Assembly (NCBI GenBank): GCA_903861125.1
Contig: CAIOTF010000002.1
Location: 1 to 46,277 of the forward strand
DNA from: an uncultured Ignavibacteriota bacterium
GTDB lineage: Bacteria; Bacteroidota; Ignavibacteria; UBA10030; UBA8401
Reading direction: 5' to 3'
DNA length: 46,277 nt
Shown here: positions 36,037 to 43,500 of the stretch, piece after piece
Position numbering within the stretch: position 1 is the stretch's first letter
Layout of the letters: each line of letters begins with the position of its first letter
Made by a program: the position numbers and the translations under genes
Notes under the pieces: generated by a model
What the model was told of the DNA's origin: nothing
What the model saw: only the letters and a program-made list of their open reading frames with translations
Databases searched by the model: none

Positions 36037-37236
36037 TTACTTTGTCAATAATAGTTTCTTTGACACAACGATGTTGCCTGCGCGAAGAATGCAAAAATAT
36101 ACTCCGCTTGCTGCATCACGAACATTCCATTGAACTTCCTTTTCACCCGGTGATTGTTGTGCATCGATGAGTGTGGCAATTTCTCTCCCGAGTGCATCAA
36201 CAATGGAGAGCCGTACATCGGTTGGAGTAGAGAGTGAATATCTGATGGTTGTCGACGGATTGAATGGATTGGGAAAATTCTGCAGCAGCGTAAGTGAATA
36301 AGGAGACAGTTCCTTTTCCGCAATAACCGCATTGATACCGGTTGTTTTGTAGTTCTTGAAGAACTCCCACATCAGGAATGTTGCGTTGAATTGCTGACTG
36401 ACAGATGTGCCAGACAGCGAAAGTCCTCCCGGCCAGGAATGCTCGCCGTCATAACTGATATACTGTTCGATAATAGAATTGCCCGAACAGTTTGAATATT
36501 TGAAGTGATCATACTTTACAGAATCGTGGAACAGTGTCTGTTTTCGAACTTGGCAAAGATAATTCGTGGCAATGATTCCTAGGATGCTGTCCTGCGGCGG
36601 GAAGTAGGTGCCAGTTGAACCGATCGTCGCCCCACCATAATATTGAATATTCATATCCTTGTATGAATGGAAGGCAATGATCGGAATTGTCCGTGATGGA
36701 TTCCATGGATAGTACATCAGGTCACCGGCAACAGGAGCAATAGCTGCAAATCGATACGTCAGCTGATTCGCAAGTCGATAACACAATAATGCACCATTGG
36801 AAAATCCAGTCGCATAGACACGAGTAGTATCGATTGACCGAGTGCTGAAAAGATTGTTGAGAAGTGAATTTACGAAACCAATGTCATCAATATTGAAGGA
36901 TACTGCAGGGTTGCAACATCCTCCTGCATTCCAGGTTCTATTTCCGGCAATCTGGACTCCTTCCGGATATCCAACAATGAAACCCGCGCTGTCCGCTTTC
37001 GAAGAAAGCTGAGATTGATATTGTATTGATTGATACCCCAACGGACTTCCTCCATGAAATGCCAATACGAGCGGATATTTTTTTGATGCAACGTACCCTG
37101 AGGGAAGATGCGTCATAAACGTGCGCCATCGTCCGCCATAGTTAAGACTGTCATACACACTGCTTTGGCTGAACGCGAGATATGTTGTAAAAAGAAATAA
37201 TAGTTTAATAATAGATAATGTTCTTAATTTCACCAT
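36037..37236 (-). CDS. T9SS-secreted LpqC/PHB-depolymerase-type esterase
   Basis: 399 aa from the ATG at 37236, which starts a clean signal peptide (MVKLRTLSIIKLLFLFTTYL); the ATG at 37248 adds four residues. The alpha/beta-hydrolase domain (about 25-285) has an oxyanion-type FHGGSPLG, the nucleophile Ser in ATGFSNGALL, and the catalytic His in YDGEHSWPGG. This is as in polyhydroxybutyrate depolymerase-like and feruloyl/acetylxylan esterases. The C-terminal ~80 residues are a T9SS sorting domain (NFPNPFNPSTTIRYS, SIVDALGREIA). It is secreted and acts on an ester-linked polymer or side chain; which one is unknown. Confidence 0.87.
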   Translation of the reverse strand: MVKLRTLSIIKLLFLFTTYLAFSQSSVYDSLNYGGRWRTFMTHLPSGYVASKKYPLVLAFHGGSPLGYQSIQYQSQLSSKADSAGFIVGYPEGVQIAGNRTWNAGGCCNPAVSFNIDDIGFVNSLLNNLFSTRSIDTTRVYATGFSNGALLCYRLANQLTYRFAAIAPVAGDLMYYPWNPSRTIPIIAFHSYKDMNIQYYGGATIGSTGTYFPPQDSILGIIATNYLCQVRKQTLFHDSVKYDHFKYSNCSGNSIIEQYISYDGEHSWPGGLSLSGTSVSQQFNATFLMWEFFKNYKTTGINAVIAEKELSPYSLTLLQNFPNPFNPSTTIRYSLSTPTDVRLSIVDALGREIATLIDAQQSPGEKEVQWNVRDAASGVYFCILRAGNIVVSKKLLLTK

Positions 37237-37407
37237 ATGGTGTATCATATTGTTTCGTGAATGGTTATTGTTGATCTTGATGTTTGATGTCCTGTTTCAA
37301 TAATTAGACAGAAATATTTTACTGAAGTTTAGCCACAATGAAAAATATTACATGTGGGAACATAAAGAGAATACTTCAAAGAACAACATTCTCTTTTTAA
37401 GTCCAAT

Positions 37408-37510
37408 CGCTCCGCATACCGTTGTGCGACACGAACCAAGTACATGATGATACGGTGTTCTGTTCGATTTAATGGCAATAACCCCTTTGGATTGCCGAAA
37501 TCTAGAAAAA
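37408..37510 (+). pseudogene. 5' fragment related to small HTH-protein gene copy B
   Basis: Bases 37408-37447 match 39365-39404 at 30 of 40 positions, and the translated SAYRCATRTKYMMIR aligns with SEYRFAVRTKYMKIR. Three of the differences are silent third-base changes (ACT/ACC, AAA/AAG, TAT/TAC), suggesting both once coded for protein. The frame continues NNPFGLPKSRKTRI but lacks the HTH region and stops soon after, so it is a remnant. Confidence 0.5.
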
Positions 37511-37594
37511 CGAGGATTACATACAATATTGATATATCTTAAACGTTTTATTATAAAGGTACTATTTATTCAACACTAAAAAAGAAAAGATTGT

Positions 37595-38515
37595 ATGGAA
37601 AAGAAAATTGTCACACTGTTCGGCGCAACAGGATCGTTAGGCTTAAAGATTGCACAGGAAGTTATCGCTCAGGGTGCTCATGTCCGTGCGGTGGTAAGAA
37701 CCACAAGCAATAGGAAAAACCTTGAAAATATCGGCGTGACGGAATTTATCACCGGCGACCTGATGGATCCGGCTTCCCTGAAAAACGCATTGAGCGTGAG
37801 TCCTAAAGCAGATGCTGTTATCGCCAGTGCTGCAGGATATACCGGTCATACAAAAGGTGATAGTCCAAAAACGGACACTGAAGGATACCGAAATATCGCG
37901 GACGCTGCGAAGGAAGCGAATATTCCCCGTTTTGTACTGATATCGGTCCTGGAATGTGATAAGGCTGCTGAAGTACCGCATTTTTATCATAAGTATCAAA
38001 CGGAGAGATATTTACAGAAAATCGGGCAGCCGTTCATTGCCCTTCGTCCCGGAACTTTTCTTGATCAGACCGATGATTTTGTCTATCCCAAAGTACAAAA
38101 AGGAATTTTTCCCGCATTCATCCCAGGCGTAACAATGGGAATGATCTATACGGCCGATCTCGCCCGCTATGCAGCGATGGCGGCGCTGAGACTGCCGGAA
38201 AGCGCAGTGAACACAACGATCGATGTCGGCTGGGACCGTCCTGCTTCGGGTGATGATCTTGCCGCTGCGTTTTCCGCTGTGCTCGGAAGACCGATCATCG
38301 CAAAACCTGCCTTTCCTTCATTTGTGGCCAATGTAATCATGCCGATCATCGGATTGTTTAAAGAGAATATCAAAGACCTGGTAGCGATGATACGATGGAT
38401 CAAAAAAGGAATTTATATCAGCAGCGATACACAGCGTCAGAAAGAATTATTTTTAGATCTGCCGACAGTCGAAGAAGCTGTAAGACGATATTGCAAAGAT
38501 CGAAAATTGATTTGA
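37595..38515 (+). CDS. NmrA/SDR-like NAD(P)-binding protein
   Basis: 306 aa. The Rossmann motif GATGSLG sits at 10-16, followed by RAVVRTTSNRKNL and FITGDLMDPASLKNAL. YHKYQTERYL matches the atypical YxxxK region of NmrA-like short-chain dehydrogenases, and RPGTFLDQTDDF is typical of them. These are NAD(P)-dependent sugar-nucleotide- or quinone-type oxidoreductases or redox sensors. Substrate unknown. It is a single gene with its own terminator. Confidence 0.87.
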   Translation: MEKKIVTLFGATGSLGLKIAQEVIAQGAHVRAVVRTTSNRKNLENIGVTEFITGDLMDPASLKNALSVSPKADAVIASAAGYTGHTKGDSPKTDTEGYRNIADAAKEANIPRFVLISVLECDKAAEVPHFYHKYQTERYLQKIGQPFIALRPGTFLDQTDDFVYPKVQKGIFPAFIPGVTMGMIYTADLARYAAMAALRLPESAVNTTIDVGWDRPASGDDLAAAFSAVLGRPIIAKPAFPSFVANVIMPIIGLFKENIKDLVAMIRWIKKGIYISSDTQRQKELFLDLPTVEEAVRRYCKDRKLI

Positions 38516-38546
38516 GTCAATACAATATGTTGGTATGAGAAACAGC

Positions 38547-38580
38547 AACGCCCAAGTTCATCACTTGGGCGTTTGTATTT
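38547..38580 (+). terminator. Rho-independent terminator after the NmrA-like gene
   Basis: Perfect 11-bp stem AACGCCCAAGT (38547-38557) with ACTTGGGCGTT (38563-38573), 5-base loop, followed by TGTATTTT. It lies 31 bases after the stop codon and also between two convergent genes. Confidence 0.88.
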
Positions 38581-38870
38581 TATCGTGCGATGTGTTTCCT
38601 TTTGGATAATTGTTTCAATAACTCATAATCCCCTTTTATTAAAGCTTCTTTCTTGGCGCGGGACCAGCGTTTCACTTGTTGTTCCCGGTGGAATGCTTCT
38701 TTGTAAGACAAATATTCTTCTGTCAACGCAATACTGACCGGTGGGTCCAACGACGTGGTTCGTGAACCATTCCCGCTAAAATGATCTTTCATCCGTGATT
38801 GAAAATCCGACGTTGATCCAATATATAATCCATCGTATTTCAATCGCAAAATATAGAACCATCCAGTCAT
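38580..38870 (-). CDS. GIY-YIG nuclease-domain protein
   Basis: 96 aa. The single domain shows YIL and GLYIGST (about 6-20), the Arg in FQSRMKDH, and the Glu in ALTEEY, with the C-terminal HREQQVKRWSRAKKEALI, as in the UvrC/Slx1-like YhbQ-type family. Such proteins cleave DNA; their exact cellular role is often unknown and they are common near mobile DNA. GGGAGAGGG lies directly before the ATG. Confidence 0.9.
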   Translation of the reverse strand: MTGWFYILRLKYDGLYIGSTSDFQSRMKDHFSGNGSRTTSLDPPVSIALTEEYLSYKEAFHREQQVKRWSRAKKEALIKGDYELLKQLSKRKHIAR

Positions 38871-38951
38871 ACCCTCTCCCGTGATTCATTTTGAAGACCT
38901 TCGATTCCTCCTCGCCTCATCCAAATATATTTAAAATAATGGAATAATAAA

Positions 38952-39072
38952 CGCTCGGAGTCACTCAGGTCCCCTCAACTCATCCCGAAATTTGGGGCCT
39001 GCCCCGAGCGAATCCCGCCATTTAAAATGAAACATCCCGCCCTAACATAATAGGGCGGGATGAGTCGAGGGG
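38952..39072. repeat. Highly structured palindromic region
   Basis: Several nested pairings: CGCTCGG (38952-38958) with CCGAGCG (39004-39010); CAGGTCCCC (38966-38974) with GGGGCCTG (38994-39001, one bulge); and a perfect 12-bp hairpin CATCCCGCCCTA (39033-39044) with TAGGGCGGGATG (39051-39062). In addition, bases 38971-38987 can pair with 39056-39072 over 17 positions with one G-T, an alternative to the others. It could be a MITE-like element or a structured RNA. Confidence 0.6.
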
Positions 39073-39172
39073 CTCCGCGGGTAGGGCTCCCCGCCTGCCT
39101 GACGGCAGTCGGGCAGGGAACCTACAACCCCGTGGTTAACAGTCAAATTGCTCAACAATTGATACGCGGGGA
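39071..39172 (-). pseudogene. tRNA-Asn(GUU)-like relic split by a palindromic insert
   Basis: Read on the minus strand, the sequence contains a D-arm-like TCAATTGTTGAGCA, then GACTGTTAACC with anticodon GTT, and GTTGTAGGTTC as variable loop and T-arm. It ends with GAGCCCTACCCGCGGAG, the expected T-loop, T-stem and acceptor 3' half. Between GGTTC and GAGCCC lies an inserted ~28 bases holding the palindrome CCTGCC...GGCAGG. The 5' acceptor strand (TCCCCGCG) pairs poorly with the 3' strand and the anticodon stem is weak, so this is a dead or disrupted copy. It may mark an integration site. I identified it by eye against remembered tRNA-Asn sequences. Confidence 0.5.
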
Positions 39173-39306
39173 TACAAAACGATACTGAATGAAACAAAGG
39201 GTTCTTTTCACTTGATTCTGAAAAGCCCAAATTCTCTGTAGAATTTTGTAGATTGAATCCTTTCTACAGTTCGCTTTACAGAAGAAAGTCAGAAGATTTT
39301 TGACAG

Positions 39307-39356
39307 GGGCTTTAAAACCAAAAAAGCCCTTGTCTCTATTGGGAGAAAAGGGCTTT
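39307..39356 (-). terminator. Minus-strand terminator with an alternative third arm
   Basis: AAAGCCCTT (39323-39331) pairs with AAGGGCTTT (39348-39356); on the minus strand TTTTTTGG follows. GGGCTTT (39307-39313) can instead pair with AAAGCCC (39323-39329), so two hairpins exclude each other. It may end transcripts from the module at 39725-43905 that run antisense through the small HTH gene. Confidence 0.45.
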
Positions 39357-39385
39357 AATGTATAAGCTCCGAATACCGTTTTGCA

Positions 39386-39718
39386 GTGCGAACTAAATAT
39401 ATGAAAATTAGGCTGCCATTCACCTTCATGTATGGCCCCAAGGGAAAGCGTGTTTTCACACTGGATACGAGTAGAATCAAAGATTTTCTTGATGTTTCCG
39501 ATGCCTGCGTGGTTCGATTGGGAAAGGTTTTTTCACCGCCTGGATACGCTATCCGAACAATTTTACCGAAAGACCGGATTGATTATAGAGTGTTAGCAAC
39601 GGAATATCAAAAACTTTTGTCTGATGGTGTTTGTAGGGATAGAGCAGATATTGCTCGCCATTGTCGAGTTTCAAGAGCATGGATAACTATGGTTTATAAG
39701 AGAGCCAAAGGGATATGA
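39386..39718 (+). CDS. Small helix-turn-helix protein, copy B
   Basis: 110 aa from the GTG at 39386; an ATG at 39401 is also possible. The GTG is preferred because the related remnant at 37408 conserves the encoded peptide upstream of the ATG. The N-terminal half (KIRLPFTFMYGPKGKRVFTL) is unknown. The C-terminal HTH (LATEYQKLLSDGVCRDRADI, ARHCRVSRAWITMV) is related to copy A and to recombinase- or ParB-associated HTH segments. It is convergent with the 232-aa gene, 6 bases apart, at the edge of the radical SAM-MCM module. Confidence 0.65.
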   Translation: MRTKYMKIRLPFTFMYGPKGKRVFTLDTSRIKDFLDVSDACVVRLGKVFSPPGYAIRTILPKDRIDYRVLATEYQKLLSDGVCRDRADIARHCRVSRAWITMVYKRAKGI

Positions 39719-39724
39719 GCTATT

Positions 39725-40423
39725 TTATTTTTCTGGCTTTTTTTTATCGTCATCTTTGGATCCAGCATCACCATCTTTCGGAGGCTTTTTCCCGCCTGTG
39801 GAAGAAGGTTTTTTCCTTAATTTCTTTTTTTCTTTTATCCGTCTTTCATATTCATCTCTGTTCGCATCAAAAAAAAGTTTTGCAAATTCTACTCTTACCT
39901 CTTCCGGCGTCATGCGTGTATATAGAGCATCATAGATCCTTTGAACATTGAAAGATGCTGGTGTTTCTGGCTTTGATTTTGCTGATTTTAATAGATTATC
40001 TATCTGTGTTTGAAGTTTTTTTGCAAAGAAAAGTGATGGTTCCTTGGAATTGGGCTGGTTTTCAAATGTATATATCCTTTCAAGACCATACTTAAGAAAA
40101 ACTAGATCCTCCTTTGAAAACTTGTTACAATAAAGATGAACGAATTGTGATAAACATTCTACGATTTCAGCGAACATTTTGTGGTTCTTAGTATTATACT
40201 TTCGTGCTGCAACAAAGGATATCAATGCTGAGACTGATTCATCCTTCTCCTTTTGGTGATATCCTAGTTCAGTCCAAGTTTTTTGTAGTAACCGGTTCGA
40301 AACACCTTGCGTTTCGGCAAAAGGAAGCAATTCCTCAATTTTTTGCCAGTTTTCTTTCTTCAGATGCTCTTTGAGAGCGAATGAAGTATGTTTTTTCAGA
40401 TCTGCTGTTGATGTGTTTTTCAT
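39725..40423 (-). CDS. Unknown helical protein beside the radical SAM-MCM gene
   Basis: 232 aa. The sequence is almost wholly alpha-helical in appearance (KKHTSFALKEHLKKENWQKI at the start, KEDLVFLKYGLERI in the middle). It ends in a low-complexity charged tail of about 45 residues rich in Lys, Asp and Gly (KEKKKLRKKPSSTGGKKPPK onwards). No family is recognised and no signal peptide is seen. It lies 155 bases downstream of the radical SAM-MCM gene on the same strand, with four tandem 8-bp repeats just before its ATG at 40423. Base use is AT-rich like that of its partner. It may be an accessory DNA-binding or adaptor subunit, but that is a guess from position and charge. Confidence 0.65.
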   Translation of the reverse strand: MKNTSTADLKKHTSFALKEHLKKENWQKIEELLPFAETQGVSNRLLQKTWTELGYHQKEKDESVSALISFVAARKYNTKNHKMFAEIVECLSQFVHLYCNKFSKEDLVFLKYGLERIYTFENQPNSKEPSLFFAKKLQTQIDNLLKSAKSKPETPASFNVQRIYDALYTRMTPEEVRVEFAKLFFDANRDEYERRIKEKKKLRKKPSSTGGKKPPKDGDAGSKDDDKKKPEK

Positions 40424-40448
40424 CTGATTTTATTGGATTTTTGATCAT

Positions 40449-40480
40449 CCGGACATGCGGACATCTGGACATCCGGACAT
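40449..40480. repeat. Four tandem 8-bp iterons
   Basis: Four perfectly phased copies of NNGGACAT (CCGGACAT, GCGGACAT, CTGGACAT, CCGGACAT); on the minus strand ATGTCCNN. They sit 26 bases upstream of the 232-aa gene start and about 100 bases downstream of the radical SAM-MCM stop. They could bind a regulator of the 232-aa gene or a module-encoded DNA-binding protein. Confidence 0.85.
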
Positions 40481-40578
40481 GCCATATTTCAATGTTGCAG
40501 GCACAAAATATACAGAAAATTAGACTTAATGACCCATTTGATTTTATTACTGTCTCGATACATTGATAGATCTGAAAT

Positions 40579-43500
40579 TTAACGTTTTTTGCTCTGAGGG
40601 ATAAAAGACCAAACCCCTTTTTTAATTATTTTTGCCCCCATTTCCGTCAAATCCCGTCTGATGGTACGTTCATCAATTTCTCTTGTCATTTTTGGTTTGA
40701 TGAAACTTAATACTTCTTGTGTGGTAAATTCTTTTTTATTGAATTCTTTTGCTATCATATCTTTTCGCGATGTTGGATCATCTCCACTAACTATTGCTGA
40801 TACATGTTCTTCGTTCGGATCAGGATCAATGCCCGCAATAAATTTTATCTTCTCATCGATAAATTGAAATGCATAATCGACATGTTCTTTGCTCACCTCT
40901 ATTTGCATGTTTGCACATGCAATAGCTTTTACAAATTTATAAACTGAAAAAGAAACCCTGTTTTGCATATCTTCAAAGTTATCAGCAAAATATTGTTTGC
41001 CTTCATACGGTTTAATTGCTGCATCAAGTTTTTGCTTGATATAATTTCCGACCTCTTCTGAAATATTTACATTGTCATACTGTGTTCGAAGAAAAGCTAT
41101 AATCATTTTTAATTCTCTTGCCCAATCCGGTAAGGATTTTTGACTAGATCTATTCCCGAGTTTCTTAGCCCCTGCTATGGCCAACGATATTTCTTTTTGT
41201 CTCTCCGCATCTTTCGGGATTTCCATGATAAAATCGAATCGTGATAAGATATTCATTGGTACGTTTAAATCTTGAAAAGAATTAAACTCTTGGTCTCTGT
41301 AGACTTGGCTATACCGATTTGTATCTAAATGTAAACTAACTATTGCCTCATGAACTGTATTTCCTGAAGTTTTATCCAATACTTCGCCATCTTCCATCAT
41401 CTTAGAAAAAATTGAAAACAATTCTTTTCGTTTATTACCACGCACTTCATGAAAGTCCTGTATTGCAACGGTGCCACCAGATGTATTTGGAAACACTCCA
41501 GGTATTGATTTACCTTTTATTACTTTTGCCACTAGACCAGCAGATGTAAGTTTTGGACTATTTGATGGCAGCTCATCGAATATTGGGTTTAATATTTTTG
41601 CAATACGGGGAATGAATCCTTTTCCAACATTCGGAGGACCAATGATGAGTGAATGTAATTTATAAGAATAATCTTCTCTGTCTTGTGATATGGACTGAAG
41701 GATCGCAAATTCTATTGCCATTCCTAATTGATGAGCGACACCGCCAAGACCTTTTATTTTTAATTCCGTTGCCAGTTTATCTTTTATATGCTGAATAATT
41801 TGGTTTTCATTAATACCTTTATTGAGCGCATCATTTTTAATTTTGCTGATAAGGAGAAATGGCTGATCTATATGAATTTGAACTTTATTTTTACCGACAA
41901 CTTTGTTGGGATGAATTAAAACTGGCATTAATTCTAATTTGTATGGACGGTATGGTATCAAATCATCCGCAGAAACAATATTAGATATCTTTTTTATATA
42001 GAAGCGAAAGACATGTTTGCTTTTATTTTTCGCTGTATTCACTGCAACAATTGTCCCCAGCAAACTAAATAATCGCCGGCTCGTCTTCTTCTGGTCAAGG
42101 TATGGTTGGATATTGTCGTATGGAATACGCAGGCAGTCGATAGTATCGTCATCTAGATCAGTTAATTTTAGATGGACGAGACTGACGTCCACTCCGTTGA
42201 TCTCCAACGGAGCCGGTTGTTCGACCGTCGATAAAAAACCAACCAATTTTATTGGCATCCAAGTTTGTTTGCCATTAAGCGCTTCTGATATACGAATTGA
42301 AAACATTGTTGTCCACTTCAATTCATCAAGACCTTCTTCGCCAAACTCCACAACTGATGTTAAGTATTTTTCCGCTTGATCAAATTTAATATCATCTATT
42401 TCTTCTTCTTCGTTTTGTATGAAGCTATATGCAGATTGATATTCTAAAGAATTTATCATGTCATCCTCATCGGAGTTTTCATTTTCAGGTTGAGCGTTAT
42501 TGGTTTCATTGACAATCTCGGTAGTCGCCATCTCTTCGTCTGAATATTGGTATACGCTTTCTCTAATTGGAGCCATTTTATCAAATCCCACCATATCCCA
42601 CAGGCGGGGGTTTTCAGAATTCAAAACCACATTTTTTATTTTATGTCTGTCCAATTCACCTTTTATTATTTTGAACATTTCTATTCGACGTTCATAAGAA
42701 TAGCGATATCGTGCATCAAAAACAGATTCTGGCTCTTGGAGATTCTGTTCAGGAGCGAACAAGGTTGTGCCGGGGTAATGCATCTTGATGGTGTCTCGCA
42801 ACTGGGCTCTATAGCGAGGGAAACCTATTGTTACCAATTCGATTCTTTCAGCATTAACTTTTGAGAATACCTTTTGAAGCATTTCAATATATTCTTTGTC
42901 CCAATCTTTATAATAGAAAACCGGCTCCAAAATGATTCGTAGAGCTAATCCGTCAACTGTTTGGAGCCTTTGCAATAGCTCAATTCTTTCCTCAAGGGTA
43001 GCAGTCCCCGGCTCATATCTATCAATGATTGTTTGCGGATCAATGTCGATGAGTGCTTGCACTCGATTAAACAATGGGTAGCGAGTCAATACATCGAAGT
43101 TGTTGGACCTTGTCCGTATTTTTATTCTTAGTTCTTTAAACTTCGGCAATAATTTTAACAGATGTTCAATGCTTCCTGTTAAATGCTCAACTGCTGCTGG
43201 ATCTTGGAATTCAGAAGCGTTAAGCCAGAGTGGAAATTTTTTATTCTGCCAGTATAGATACTCCATTCGCTCACGATCGACAATAAATTGATCTTCACTC
43301 ACTCCATACGCTTTCACGTCCAATCTCTTATAAATATTTTTCTGTTTGCCAAATAATGAGCGGATTGCTTTTTCATCTGAATTAATACGTGCATCAACAA
43401 AATGTGCACGCAACCAATCGGATGTCTCCATAAAGTATTCTGGAAGCTTAACAAATTGTCTTCTGGCAGCAAATGACAAGAGACTCCACATTGTTAGATT

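Noticed and set aside
39715-39951. Plus-strand frame rich in Phe, His and Leu overlapping the 232-aa gene
   Set aside because: It is the reverse-strand reading of the Lys/Glu-rich tail of the 232-aa gene, with no homology or ribosome-binding site.
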